Of a DNA stretch of 64,000 nucleotides, positions 1 to 11,244 are shown piece by piece; the first letter of the stretch is position 1, and each line of letters opens with the position of its first letter. Both the position numbers and the translations under genes were made by a program. Location of the stretch: positions 359,892,953-359,956,952 of the forward strand of contig NC_057861.1 of NCBI RefSeq assembly GCF_019393635.1, in the 5' to 3' direction. The notes below the pieces were generated by a model, which saw only the letters and a list, made by a program, of their open reading frames with translations, made no database searches and was not told the origin of the DNA. The DNA comes from Dromiciops gliroides (taxonomy: Eukaryota; Chordata; Mammalia; Microbiotheria; Microbiotheriidae).

Positions 1-186
1 AATATAGAAATATGTTTAATGTGATTGTACATATTTAACCTATAACAGACTGCTTTCCATCTTGCAGAGAAGGAAAGGAAGGAGGGTGGCAGAAAAATTT
101 GGAATTAAAAGTCCTATGAAAACAAATGTTGAAAAAAATCCTTATATGTAACTGGAAAATAATAAAATACTTTTTAAAAATTAAAG
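1..186 (+). repeat. L1/HAL1-type 3' UTR and A-rich end
   Basis: The stretch follows the order seen in the other L1 3' ends of this window: a pyrimidine segment about a membrane-like ATG-poor tract, a purine-rich GGAAGGAGGG block, a 'TTTGGAATT' motif, then a TGTTAAAAA-like run and an AATAAAATA tail. The same order recurs at 15420-15650, 17884-18098 and 31880-32070. The 5' part lies outside the window. No coding sequence is present. Confidence 0.7.
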
Positions 187-425
187 ATGCCAAGGTCATC
201 CAATGCATCTCAGGCCATCACCAATCATTCTGACTTTTGTCTTGGCACTGGAATTTGATGACTCTGGAAGAAAGAGTGAGGCTGATGATTTTGTGCAACT
301 CTACCTCTCTCAAATCCAGTTCAAGTACAATACAAGGCATTGCCATGTGATGTCATTGGTACTTTTCAAAAAGAAGGACAAACAGCATAGTTTTAGGAAT
401 TGCTTTTGTAGAACTGATAATTGAA
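187..425 (+). repeat. Mar1-like composite SINE, 3' part
   Basis: It carries the 3' half seen in full at 24948-25275: a CATCTCAGGCCATCACCA segment, a TTTGATGACTCTGGAAGA block, a GTGAGGCTGATGATTTTG block and the terminal GAAGGACAAACA. The tRNA-like head is missing. A 73-codon open frame here is a by-product of the repeat. Confidence 0.65.
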
Positions 426-599
426 CCCATGTAAAGTGATGGGATCACCATGAAGAATATTATAAAGGGAGAAAAGAAATGGGCTGAAGATAGAGCTTTG
501 GGGGACACCCATGGTTAATGGGAATGACCTCTAACATTTAGCCAAGGATACTGAGAAGGAGTAGTCATACAGGTAGGAAGAGCTTGAGAAGATAGCAAT
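426..599. other. Old repeat-like sequence, unassigned
   Basis: It contains phrases such as AGAGCTTTGGGGGACACC and a GAGAAGGAG-rich segment that resemble an ancient mammalian interspersed repeat, but I cannot name the family. No open frame or RNA gene is evident. Confidence 0.35.
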
Positions 600-790
600 T
601 GCTTTATCTAAATGTACCTCCCTCCATTCATTGCAGAGATGGAGAACTATGGGTATAGATGTCAAAGTAGCTGAATTGTTTAGCTTTGTTGAACTGTTTT
701 TTTTTCTTTGAAAATCTTTGTCACAAGCAATGGCTCAATGGGAAAATAAAGATACAGAGGATATATTTTGAAATTAATATGATAAAAATA
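600..790 (+). repeat. L1 3' UTR fragment (second L1 subfamily)
   Basis: It has a TACCTCCCTCC start, a TGCAGAGATGGAGAACTATG block, a T-rich run and an ATGGCTCAATGGGAAAATAAAG-type segment. These match the 3' ends at 41650-41790 and 51850-52150. It is a 5'-truncated copy. Confidence 0.6.
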
Positions 791-2080
791 TACATATAAA
801 ATATGAATGCAAAAATGAAATTTATTTGCTGTCTTCAAGATCCATTTATCCTTATAGTGTGACTAAAATGCAATGCATTTAGGCTTGTCAGTTTATGGAT
901 ATACTTTTTATAGATATGGAAGATTGAAGACAAAGTTTATAAGAGACCAAAATTCTTTTTTTTTCTTTTTTGAAGGGTTGGGCATATCCAGCTTTCACGT
1001 CTCTGATTGTTGCTAAACTTTCTCCACTTGTATAGTTTGACTTGTCAAAAACTGGAGAAATAGCTTTCTGTTTTCTGCTCTAGAGCTGCTAATGCCTCTT
1101 TTACCAATCAGCTTCTCCTGTTATTCTCTACCTTCAAGTGATTCTTGGAAATATCCTTTAACCCCTTCTTGCCTCTTTGGGAGTATCCTTCACTGTTCTT
1201 TTTTTTTCTTTATTTGATAGCTTAAAAAGCTGCTAGATAACATAGGAAATTCACAATATAAAGGGTTCCAAAACTTTCTTTCCTCAGATTCCTCCTAAGT
1301 TCTTTCTATCTGGGGGAGGCCATAGGCAGTGTACTCATATATTGTTTGCATTTCATATCCCACTATTCCTTCAAAAACTTTTATTCATTTCAAAGAAATA
1401 CAAAGCAGGACCACAGCAACCAATCAGTAATAGGACATGTAAATAGGGGGGGCAGGGAGAAATGATTATGAGAGCTATAGATTGTCCTGTTCAATTTAGT
1501 TAACTGCTGGTAGGATTTCTAAATAAATTTTGTCTATTCCTAAGGAGTCTGTCAAACACTGAGGTATTGCTACCATTGTATAGTCCTCGTTGCAAATGCA
1601 ATGAAACAGAGCAAATGGTTATATTATGAAAATCAATGACACCTAAAGCAAATGTGGGTTTTCATTACATTTTATTCTCAATAAAGGCATTGAATTAAAA
1701 AAAGTAAGACATTATGGTCATATCCATGACATACATTTTCACATACCTTCTGGATTTGCCACTGATTGAATTTTCAAGAAATGATCAGGAGCAAGATTGT
1801 GATTGCTGACTGTAATTCATTTTATAGGTCTGGTCCTAGAGTCTCAGTATATTATCCTGTATATTTTATAGCTTTGATATTAAAAAAGTTTTTTTTTCAT
1901 TGAGTTCTTTGTGTTGTACAAGTGGATATGAATACCAGGATGTTTTGTTTTATAGATACACCATATTATAGGTATATTTCTTACTCAGTGGAGTATTAAA
2001 ACTAAGCACTGTACAAAGATATAGTTTAAAATGTTGGTGTTCCAATCAAAACAAACGAGTTTTTCTCCGGATGCATCATT
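791..2080. other. AT-rich sequence, nothing recognised
   Basis: Only short T- and A-runs are seen. There is no long open frame, no RNA gene and no repeat that I could identify on either strand. Confidence 0.5.
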
Positions 2081-2084
2081 AAAT

Positions 2085-2310
2085 CAATTCTGCCATTATT
2101 CCACTCACTATCTCTTTAATTTTCCAGAACTTTCCAGACTCATATACCCCTGGCTAACCACCCATCATCACTCCCTTTTGTGTGTTGTCTCTCCTATTAG
2201 AATGTAAACTCTTTCAAGTGTTATCTCACAGTCTTATTGTCAGGATCAAGTGAAATATGATATAAAATGTTTTGCCATTCTAAAGTGCTAGATAAATTTC
2301 AGTTATTATT
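2085..2310 (+). repeat. MIR/Ther-like 3' end
   Basis: The segment ends with the MIR-type phrase order 'bring-down' of TTGTCAGGATCAAGTGAAAT, AAAATGTTTTGCCATT and AAAGTGCTAGATAAAT followed by TTATTATTATTG. This is typical of the 3' end of old mammalian CORE-SINEs. Confidence 0.5.
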
Positions 2311-2884
2311 ATTGTTCCTAATATTCTCATTCATACAGTAGGATGGGATCATGGTTGATCTAGAACTGGAAGGGATGACAGAGGGCATCTTGTTCTTCTG
2401 GCACCACAAGTGATCTCTGTTAGAATCAATAGCCTTGTGTATGTATGTGGAGAAAATCAGGTATACATGAATAGTGATTCCATTCATACTATTATAACTC
2501 CCAATAAGGAAACTCTCCCCACCAATGCAGATAAACTATTATTTCCCAATTTATATCTTTCCCCCTTGTTCTCTCCCCCTCCCTCTCTTTCTTTCCCTCT
2601 GTCTCCTCCAGGATCTCAATTTTAGTATGCTGTCCATACTAAACCCATTCATAGTCTCCTAACCTATGCCATTTTGGTCAGCATTTATATAGAATATCTA
2701 CACAATTCTCTGGAGACTTCCTTCTTGTTCTTTCACTAGTTAGTGGAATCCAGAAGAATACTAAATCTATCCATTATTCTTTCCATGACCAATCTATTCT
2801 GTTCATATGGATTTCCCCCCCTATTTTCTATTCATGGCCTTGTGTTATTTTTTAAATCATTTTTGCCACATCACTCACTGAAGA
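2311..2884. other. No recognised feature
   Basis: It contains a CT-rich stretch near 2555-2610. The open frames here are short and overlap low-complexity sequence. Confidence 0.45.
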
Positions 2885-3075
2885 AAGGGTGGCACAAAGG
2901 CATTTGAGGTTAGAGGGCCTAGGTTCTAATCCTAACTTTGTGGCTTAATCCACAAAGTTTTTGCCATATCATTTTGGTTCCCTGAACTTCAATTTTCTCA
3001 ACTCTTAAATAAAGGTTAGACAATATCAGATTGGATAATATAGAAATTGGATTAGATTCGAGATTCTTAACCATT
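2885..3075 (+). repeat. MIR-like CORE-SINE
   Basis: A GGTGGCACAAAGGC head, a TTAGAGGGCCTAGGTTCTAA segment, a CTGAACTTCAATTTTCTCA block and a TAAATAAAGG block keep the MIR order. It is strongly diverged. Confidence 0.55.
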
Positions 3076-3124
3076 ATTATGTCATAAACCCCTTTTCCAT
3101 CCTATGGGTCCTTTTTCAGTATGT

Positions 3125-3289
3125 GTTTTTTTTTTTATTTTATTTTATCTTTTAAGGCAATAAGGATTAAGTGACTTGCCCAGGTTCACACAACTAGTAA
3201 GTGTCAAGTATCTGAAGCCGAATTTGAACTTAGGTCCTCCTGAATCCAGGGCTGGTGCTTTTATTCCACTGTGCCACCTAGCTGCCCCC
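3125..3289 (-). repeat. Marsupial tRNA-derived SINE with target-site duplication
   Basis: Read on the minus strand it begins with GGGCAGCTAGGTGGCACAG and runs through a GTGTGAACCTGGGCAAGTCA core to an A-rich tail, which appears as the T-run at 3127-3139. A direct repeat TTCAGTATGT flanks it (3115-3124 and 3290-3299). Confidence 0.85.
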
Positions 3290-3404
3290 TTCAGTATGTT
3301 TTAAATGCCTAAAATAAAATACTAGAATATTATTATTATTATTATATCATATATTATTCTAAATTAGAATATATAAATATTAGAAGCAAAATCAAATATA
3401 TTGG

Positions 3405-3655
3405 AATGTTTTTGTTCAGTCATTTCAGTTATGTGTGACTTTTTGTGATCCCATTTGGGGTTTTCTTGGCAAAGATACTAAAGTAGTTTGTCATTTCTTT
3501 CTCTGGCTCATTTTATAGATGAGGCAACTGAGGCAAATAGGGTTATATGTGATCTGCCCAGGTTCGCCAGCTAGTCAGTGTCTAAGGCTGGATTTGAGCT
3601 CAGGTTATCCTGACTCCAGGCCTGGTACTCTATTCACTGTACCACCTAGCTATCT
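3405..3655 (-). repeat. RTE-tailed SINE
   Basis: The minus strand has a CORE-type SINE head (GATAGCTAGGTGGTACAG) joined to a tail with CAAGAAAACCCCAAATGG and CACATAACTGAAATGACTGA. That tail resembles BovB/RTE LINE 3' ends. Two sister copies are at 10826-11050 and 27813-28060. Confidence 0.7.
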
Positions 3656-3910
3656 TATATGTTGAAATAAAATTATCTAATGTAATTTATTTAACGTAAT
3701 TTAAAGTTAATGGACCTGAGTTTAAGGATCCCTGAATTCCTTGGGGAATATATTAACTTGAACTCTGAAAAAGACTGGATTGAAATATCAGGCCCACAGA
3801 AAATGTCCAGTGATTTCACTGGTGTAAGGAACCCACAGTAAAGAAACTCTCTCCATCACAGAAAATGAGCAAATATTCTTGAAATGTACAGTCTTAAAAG
3901 TTACTTGGGG

Positions 3911-4062
3911 GGGGGGAGGGGCAGCTATGTAGCTCAGTGGATAAAGCACTGGCCCTGAATTCAGGAGTACCTGAGTTCAAATTTAACCTCAGACATTTTA
4001 CACTTACTAGCTTTGTGACCCTGGGCAAGTCACTTAACCCTCATTGCCCCATTAAAAAAAGT
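3911..4062 (+). repeat. Marsupial tRNA-derived SINE
   Basis: It starts GGGGCAGCTATGTAGCTCAG, keeps the TGAGTTCAAAT box B-like region and the TGACCCTGGGCAAGTCACTT core, and ends in an A-run. A poly-G run precedes it. Confidence 0.8.
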
Positions 4063-4185
4063 TGCCTAGAACACTGCAAGTTTAAGTGACTTGCCCAGGG
4101 TCACTCAGCCTAAACCTGTGTAAGGTAGGAGCTAAATCACTCTTCCTGACTATTCACTAGTCACCAGTGCCTCTGAATGAGGCAG
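4063..4185 (-). repeat. MIR-like fragment
   Basis: A reversed AAGTGACTTGCCCAGGGTCA core followed by a CTTCCTGACT block marks an old CORE-SINE. Confidence 0.5.
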
Positions 4186-5160
4186 TGGGCTTTATGATAT
4201 ATAAGATCAGTCTTTTGTGAAACTGCAATATACATTCAAAAGGGGATACAGGTAGGGAAAACTACTCAGGGCTCTTCAACTTGTACCACACCTCCTCATC
4301 AGAAAAGTCATTTGGGTATTAATCTTCAGGAAATATTGCCAGATAGTTTTTTTTTCTCTTTGACTTTTCCTAGCTAAGCCTTTGGAGAAAATAAAATGTT
4401 TTCAAGGTTGATATTTAGTCAAAGTGTCATATTCTTTGAGTCAATACTGAAGACTGGTTGGTATTTAGTTAATTTTCTTTTCTTGCACATTTTAAAAAAT
4501 CTAAATTATTTACTCCAAAACCTTTCAGACTTGGCCATGTCTTAAAAATCAACAAGAAATAACTATCTGGGCTAGAATTGTGAAGACTGAATTATATCCA
4601 GATGAGGACCTCATATTTGTGAAGTAAATAAAATTATGTCAAAAATCAATTTTTGGGAGACTATTAAAATCTAAATGTATTCCCTCTATAATTATTGTAG
4701 CATTTTAGTGACCCTATTTCCCTGACTCTGTGCATAGCCAATCCTTTTGTCTTCATTGTCTTTTCTTTGTTTCCATTTATTTAGGTTTTTCCCCTTCTTT
4801 TTTTTCTTTATACACATAATAAAGTGGGCAAATGGGTAATTATTTTAATAATTCAAATGGAAAAAAACATCTCTGTCTTGATTATATCTCATGTCTTGAT
4901 TACTACAACCTCCTACCTAGTTTTCATGATTACAGAGTTTTCCTGCTTCAATAATATAAAATGATATAGATATAGACATAGCTATGTAAGTGCACATGCC
5001 AACACATATGAAGTGATAGGGTTTTTAAAAATATCTAAGGATTTATATATCTAAATATGCATTGTCTTCTTCAAAAGTAGTCACCTTGGGAGAGTGTGAA
5101 TGTACTCCAATGATCCGGTTTTAGTCAAAGCACAGGTGGAAATCTTTTGAAATTGCTTTG
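4186..5160. other. AT-rich sequence, nothing recognised
   Basis: No long open frames, RNA genes or confident repeats are visible. Confidence 0.45.
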
Positions 5161-5700
5161 TCAGATCATGTGATCATACATAAAATATAAGAGCTGGGGA
5201 GGACATTTGGGATCACTTCATCCAATTCTCTAATTTTTTCTTATGAATAAATAATTGATTCTTATGTCTACAAGATTTAATTTAGCAACCTGCCCATGAT
5301 CACACAGTAAGCTAACAAAATATCAATGTCATTACTTGGCAGGCACACTTTGTTCTTAACAAAGAACAACATTATTGAGCTTCATCCCCAAGGAACCCGA
5401 GAATTTCATGGTTGAAAGGGATGTGAAAGGACAGTCTGTCCAATCTTACATAAACAGCAACCCCCTTTTAACTGCCAACCCTATGATCCTCAAAATGATA
5501 AAAAGTCTTAGAAAGCAAATCCTAGAAGATCAGCAGTGGAGAAGAAATTAAACATTAAATATTATCTAGTCCAACAGTCCCATTTTACAGATAAAGAAAC
5601 TGTGGTACAGAAAGGGGAAGCAATTTGCCAGGGTCACATAGTCATTGCTGCTGAGACTTTAATCCAATGTTCCCAACTTCCATGTTCTTTCTATTCACTA
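5161..5700 (-). repeat. Two diverged MIR-family fragments
   Basis: Both halves show a GAGCTGGGGAGGACATTTGG or GTTGAAAGGGATGTGAAAGG type opening. The second also has a CATTTTACAGATAAAGAAAC block and a GCCAGGGTCACATAG core. The pattern is that of MIR3-like elements read from the opposite strand. Confidence 0.5.
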
Positions 5701-6440
5701 AAATTAGGCTTACTTTTCTAATGATGACTTGACCTGATAAAGTAATAAATATTCATAGTGTGTGCTCTCCCAAATAACAAACATGAGTGCTTTATTGCCT
5801 ATATTTTTTATTTGTATAAATGAATGAGTCATCTCTGACCATAATTAACATTCCAAGTGAAGTCTTAGTTATTCCCTTCCTTCTATTAGATCCTCCTCAT
5901 TTTTATAAACTGGTTTGCTGATATAATAGTATCCACTATGACCCCCTTGAAACAAAGAATTCCAAATGGACAGAATTCCAAGTATTTAAGTGGACCACTG
6001 GTGGAAAAAAAAATGTTAACCAGATTGGATGCTGAATGAGTTTTGGATTTTTGTATTTTTCCAAAGTCAAACCCATCCTCAAAGGACCAACATTTGCCAC
6101 CAATGAGGGTATTCAAAAGAACGTGCCAATCTCTGAGGCAGCTCTAAAAGATGTGTTCCAAAACATTTTTAAGCAATAGAAAACATGTGTGGCCTCCCAA
6201 GGGGACTGCCTGGAAGGGGACAGTCAGTATTTATTTAGAAGTATAAACTTTGTTATGTTTTCTTAAACATCCATCACATGATTTTATAATCACACCTACC
6301 TCATTCATATTTTTATACTTAGCTATTATTTCATATGTGTTAGCCTTGTCTCTCCAATTGGAATAAAATCTATTTGAGGGCAGCGATCACATCTTACACT
6401 TCTCCTGAAACTTCTATGCCACATGACACAATTGTAAGCA
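5701..6440. other. No recognised feature
   Basis: The sequence is AT-rich. A 76-codon open frame on the minus strand (5886-6116) has no recognisable domain and is likely chance. Confidence 0.45.
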
Positions 6441-6444
6441 CATG

Positions 6445-6665
6445 GGTAAAGAGACAACATGGAGTAGTAGAAAAGGCATTGGATGTGTAGCTAGAAGGTA
6501 TATGTCTGAATACACAGCTCCAACATATGGACCACCCTGGGCAAGTCAAGAAGTCTTTAGTTTCTTTACTGTTAAAAGGGGTGTGACAAATGCTTATAGT
6601 ACCTATGTCAGAAGGTCATCATAAGAACTGTGATTTCTTAAATCATAAACACCAAGGAAAAAGGA
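6445..6665 (+). repeat. MIR-like CORE-SINE
   Basis: It has an ATGGAGTAGTAGAAAAGGCA head, a CCACCCTGGGCAAGTCAAGA core and a TTCTTTACTGTTAAAAGGGG block. Confidence 0.5.
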
Positions 6666-6839
6666 GTGTTAATAAATGTTCAATAATTACATATTGACTT
6701 ATTTGTACAACTTGCTTTGGGCCACAGACTACCAAGAAATTTAGAGAAAAGAAATTACAACTGAATTTGAACATATATAATCTCATATTTTGCCATATAT
6801 ATTCCCATCTTTAAAAGGTTAATAAGAAAAGAAAAGCAC

Positions 6840-7160
6840 TTACTTCACAGGGTTGGTGAGGAACAAATGAGGTATGGAAAGCATTTTGCAAACCTTAAAA
6901 ACACTATATCAATTCTCATTTTAAAAATTATTTTCATCCAGTTATTTAACATTGGATTTACAGGACTTAAGGGTAGAAAAAGTGAGCTCAGAAACCATCA
7001 CATTCAACCAGCTTTGCACTTGAGCAAATTAAAGGTCATAGAGGTTCAGTGACTGTTCTAAGGTCACATAAGTGGTAGGATAGCTGAGCCAAGGTTCGAA
7101 TCCAGGTCCTGTGACTCCAAATGCATGGATCTTTTTGCTACATCCTAGTTGCCTCTGTTT
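6840..7160. repeat. Two MIR-family fragments in opposite orientation
   Basis: The first (6840-6945, plus) has TTCACAGGGTTGGTGAGGAA and GCATTTTGCAAACC. The second (6950-7160, minus) has a GAGGTTCAGTGACTG core and a TTCGAATCCAGGTCCTGTGA block. Confidence 0.5.
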
Positions 7161-7164
7161 GACA

Positions 7165-7629
7165 TCATGTAGACAGTGTCAAGCTGTCACTAAAAATGTA
7201 CATCCCAAGCTAACACCATCGGCCAAAGATGTTATTATAAACTTGTACTAGTTCAAATAATGAACTAAATATCTTCCAAGAACTCTTCCAACCCTAATAT
7301 TCTAATAACAACAATTAATCTAAAATACATCATTTAAACTGTACAATAAAAAATATATTTATAGCACAATTGACCAGAACAGGTAAAAATTTTCTGCTTC
7401 CCTATGGCGCAAAAGTGGATGAACCTTGGTTTTGCATGCATGTTTCTAATTAGAGGGTGGGTATGAAAAGATAAAGAGAGAAAGATGGCTACTTTTCATG
7501 TACAAAGCTAGTATGCTTAAGCAGACAAAGGACCTTTGTAAGAGGATTTTGCTTAGCAGAGTCTAATAGGCATACATATAATAAATCATGAGATATACAT
7601 TTTTATTGTTGAATAGTTTTCTTCTTACA
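7165..7629. other. No recognised feature
   Basis: AT-rich sequence with no open frame of note and no confident repeat. Confidence 0.4.
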
Positions 7630-7805
7630 TGAATCGGGCACATGACTGGGAATCAAGAAACCTGGGTTCAAGCCTTGGCTCTTCAGTGAACTATCTGGGA
7701 GACTATTGACTGGTCATTTAAGCTCTCTAGGCTTCTCTTTTCACACTTATAAGGAAATAAAATTATGATCTCTGAAGGTCCTTCTAGCTCTAATATTTTC
7801 TGACA
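7630..7805 (+). repeat. MIR-like CORE-SINE
   Basis: Blocks GAATCAAGAAACCTGGGTTC, TGACTGGTCATTTAAGCTCT and GAAGGTCCTTCTAGCTCTAA keep the order of the old therian MIR type. Confidence 0.5.
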
Positions 7806-8257
7806 TCACTTGTTGGACCAGGGTTCAAATGGAGATGGTTGATTTGGAAAGAGCAATTGCAATGTCAGGTTGTAAGAGAAATCATCAGGAGGCTCTCTAA
7901 TACTTTTGATGAGGCCTTTCAATAAGCTTGATTGTAATAGAGTATGCACCTTTTAAAAATTCTTCATTTTAAAATTTTTTTTGCATTATAAAAAACATTT
8001 TTATTTATAATTTTTAGTTACAATTTTTATCTCTCTTTCCCTCCCTTCCCTCTCCCTCCCTCTGAGGTATGAAACAGTCATATGTGGGTTATAAATGTAT
8101 AATTATGTAAAACATTACCATATTTGTTATTTTGTACAAGTAAACTTTATTAAAAGAAAAAAATGAAAGAATGTGAAAAATAGCATGCTTCACTCTATTC
8201 CATCAATATCAGTTTGTTCTTTGGAGGTGGATAAAATGTTTCTTCAACAGTCCTTTG

Positions 8258-8411
8258 TGGGGACAGCTAGGTGGCACAGAGGATAAAGTACTAGCCCTGG
8301 ATTCAGGAGGACCTGAGTTCAAATCCGGCTTCAGACACTTGACACTTACTAGCTATGTGACCCTGGGCAAGTCACTTAACCCTCATTGCCCTGCCCCCCT
8401 CCCAAATATAT
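8258..8411 (+). repeat. Marsupial SINE inserted in L1
   Basis: It is a full-length copy, from GGGGACAGCTAGGTGGCAC to the TGACCCTGGGCAAGTCACTT core. A direct repeat AGTCCTTTG flanks it (8249-8257 and 8412-8420), which is the L1 target sequence duplicated on insertion. Confidence 0.85.
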
Positions 8412-8494
8412 AGTCCTTTGGGATTGTCTTGGATCATTGTATTTTTGAGAATAGTCAAGTCATTCACACTTCTTTATCAAACAATATTGCTGTC

Positions 8495-8664
8495 AGGACA
8501 ACCAGGTGGCATAGTGGATAAAGCACTGGCCCTGGATCTGGGAGGCCCTGAGTTCAAATTTGACCTCAAACACTTGACACTTACTAGCTGTGTGACCCTG
8601 GGCAAGTCACTTAACCCTCATGCCCCTACCCCCCCAAAAATAAACAAGAACCAAACAAACAAAC
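8495..8664 (+). repeat. Marsupial SINE inserted in L1, A-tail split by LTR
   Basis: The SINE runs from AGGACAACCAGGTGGCATAG to an A/C-rich tail. Its target duplication TATTGCTGTC is at 8485-8494 and again at 9339-9348, on the far side of the LTR. The rest of the tail is at 9324-9338. Confidence 0.85.
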
Positions 8665-9323
8665 TGTGGTAAAAATTATTTGTGGTAAAGATTAACATTC
8701 CCGTTTTTAGCTAACCCATTTGGGAGGGCCCACCCTAAGGTTACATATGCTACTGAGCTCAGAAAGGCAGCTTTTGAAGGACCTCCCCTTTTGAGGGAGG
8801 AGAGATTGAAAGCTCCCTGAAGGGAGGCAGGCTGCTTCCGGAATGCTAGGCATCTTCCAGAACTCAGTCTTTTTCCTTCTTGGCTCTTGCGCTGGTGGCA
8901 TGTTCACTCTCTGTCTGGCAACTCCCCTTGTGGTAGCGTGTTAGCTGTTCTGGTGGCGCGAACAACTGAAGACTTTCAGTTTCGGTGAGTTGATTATGGA
9001 AAATCCTAAATTCCTTTGAAATAGCTTAATTGGGAATGGTTTGGGAAGTGAATAGGTTAAGCTTAGAGTTAAGAATATTTATCTGTATTTCTATTTTCCT
9101 ATTTCCATATCTTTGATTCTTATTAGTTTCATCTTTGTTGTTTAATTAATTCCCAAGTAATAAAATCTGATCCTTTTGTGGACTAAAGCTTAGAGGCTCC
9201 TTTCTTATTGGCCTGGGATAAATATCTACAAAGGGCAGTTCAGAGGGGAGGGAGAACCTAAAAGATCCCTCATATTTCTGAGACCCCAATATTAAGGCGA
9301 GTTACCCAATTTTGGCCCTCACA
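8665..9323 (+). mobile_element. Solo LTR of an endogenous retrovirus-like element
   Basis: The element is 659 bp, begins TGTGGTAAAA and ends GGCCCTCACA. A 4-bp duplication AAAC flanks it (8661-8664 and 9324-9327). A polyadenylation signal AATAAA is at 9159-9164. TG/CA ends and a 4-bp duplication fit a class I (gammaretrovirus-like) LTR. There is no internal region, so it is a recombined solo LTR. A 66-codon open frame on the minus strand is incidental. Confidence 0.8.
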
Positions 9324-9752
9324 AAACAAAAAACCCAGTATTGCTGTCTCTATGTACAATGTTCTCTTGGTTCTTCTCACTTTACCATACATCCTTTCTT
9401 ACATGTCTTTACAGGCTTTTCTGAAGTCATCCTGTTTGTCATTTCTTATAGCACAATAATATTCCATCACCATCATATACCAGTTTGTTTAATCATTCCC
9501 CAATTGATGGGCATTCCTTTGTTTTCCAATTCTTAGCCACCACAAAAATTGCTGCTAAAAATATTTTTGCACAAATAGGCCTTTTTTTCTTTGGGGGAGA
9601 TGTCTTTGGGATATAAACCTAGCAGTGGTATTGCTGAATCAAAGGGTATACACAGTTTTATAACCCTCTGGATATAATTCCAAATTGCTCTTCAGAATGG
9701 TTGGATCTTTTCACAACTCCACCAACAATGGATTAGCATCCCAGCTTTTCCA

Positions 9753-10100
9753 CAGGGCATAGACCTTTTACCGAAAGGACATTGTCCATGGAGGTGGACA
9801 TTTGCCCTAGCTACATCATAAAAGAACATAGGGGAATATCTCTGGTTGGTTCTCATTGACTGGTTATGCCTCCAAGATAACTGGCCACTGAGAGTTGATA
9901 GAGATAGACCATGACCTTAGGAGTTGTCCCCTCTATTGTGTCTAAGAATGAGCTGAGAAATACCTCACTCTTTTTATCTTTCCGTCTTCAAGAGCTTTCT
10001 CTTTCTTGGACTTCCAGATCCAAGCGCATGCAGAGGGTTAAGGTTGTGGAGAAAATATTTTTTCCTATGCCTTCCCTCCTAGCAAGGCACAAAAAATGGT
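9753..10100. other. Unassigned sequence between LTR copies
   Basis: It follows the L1 break and precedes the inverted LTR fragment. An 85-codon open frame (9911-10168, plus) runs into the LTR fragment and has no recognised domain. It could be internal or U5 sequence of the inverted element, but I could not show that. Confidence 0.35.
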
Positions 10101-10340
10101 GGCCAATAAGAAAGGAGCCTCTTAGCTTTAGTTCACAAAAGGATCAGATTTTATTACTTGGGAATTAATTAAACAACAAAGGTGAAACTAATAAGAATCA
10201 AAGATATGGAAATAGGAAAATAGAAATACAAATAAATATTCTTAACTCTAAGCTTAACCTATTCACTTACCATACTGTTCCCAATTAAGCTAGTTCAAAG
10301 GAATTTAGGGTTTTCCGTAATTAACTCAACCGAACCTGAA
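10101..10340 (-). mobile_element. LTR fragment, inverted relative to the LTR at 8665-9323
   Basis: Its reverse complement matches 8975-9213 almost base for base, including the R-region AATAAA context and the block TCTAAGCTTAACCTATTCAC. Homology stops at GGCCAATAAG on the left and near the CCGAACCTGAA block on the right, so only the middle of the LTR is recognisable. Confidence 0.8.
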
Positions 10341-10825
10341 TTTGTAGGAGAAGCAGGTGGTAAGAGTACAATGCTTACCCAGATGAACCTGAGAACGGAT
10401 GGATGCCTCCTTCTATTCTGTTTCCTTTTTGAGCACAGGTGAGACACAGGTAATATTGTGAATGGATATTTCCAGCCCTGGAAAAATTCTCATGGGTTAT
10501 CTTTAGCACGAGAATTCCTGATTTTGATAGTAGCTGAACAGTGGCCACTTAATGGGAAAAGAATACTTTAACAGTATGATTCCCTCAAAAGAAGAGGCTT
10601 CTCTATGGACAACTGCCCTAAAACTGAAGAACTGAAGCTGTTAGCATGTGGAGTTTAGAGTTCTAGACCTTGCCAACCTTCTGTGATATATATAAGTACT
10701 GCTTAGATGGTAAAAGGCCAAAGTGAATGGGGAGTGTTTGGTATGCAGAAATAAAGTGTCTACTTTGAGGAAGATACTAATTAAGTTCACCAGCCCATTA
10801 TGCTTTCTAGGATCTTGTTCTTATT
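10341..10825. other. No recognised feature
   Basis: It may hold the diverged U3 part of the inverted LTR, but no boundary or motif could be identified. Confidence 0.35.
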
Positions 10826-11050
10826 GTTCAGTTATTTAAACGCGTCTGATACTTTTTGATCCTGTATAGGATTTTCCTGGCAAAGATACTGGAGTGATTT
10901 GTCATCTCCTTCTCCAGTGGTTTAAGGCAAATAGCAGCTAACTGACTTGCTCAGGGTCACACAGTGAGAATCTGAGGCCAGGTTTAAACTACGCTGTCCT
11001 GACTCTAAGCCAAATGTCTCTATCCACTGAGTTATTTAGTTGCATCTAGA
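10826..11050 (-). repeat. RTE-tailed SINE, diverged
   Basis: It carries TATTGTTCAGTTATTTAAAC, GGCAAAGATACTGGAGTGAT and CTCAGGGTCACACAGTGAGA in the same order as the copy at 3405-3655, so it is the same composite element. Confidence 0.65.
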
Positions 11051-11244
11051 ACCATGCAGGTTCCCTTTTATTTTTTTGAGGGGGGGTGGTGGTAGAGGGA
11101 GTGGAGTATGACCTTTTCTGTTTTCTATGGCCTTTCAAAAACAATTAGCAGCAGCTGAATCTGCTATCATCACTAACTGCCACTAAAAGATCAAGTTACC
11201 CTAACCCTCACACCACTGGCCTGGCTTTCAGCCTGCATCCTAAA

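Larger units (their letters stand above)
7960..9752 (-). mobile_element. L1 3' end (ORF2 C-terminus and 3' UTR), host of nested insertions
   Basis: Reading leftward on the minus strand, it contains the end of ORF2 (9752 down to about 9330) and the 3' UTR with a purine-rich tract (CCCTCCCTTCCCTCTCCC on the plus strand near 8040). Close relatives are at 38660-39720 and 57969-58320. It is split by a SINE (8258-8411) and by a second SINE (8495-9338) that itself holds a solo LTR (8665-9323). The L1 sequence resumes cleanly after each insert, so these came later. The 5' part is missing beyond 9752. Confidence 0.8.

Noticed and set aside
8707..8907. 66-codon frame with a Pro/Ser-rich sequence
   Set aside because: It is antisense within the solo LTR.
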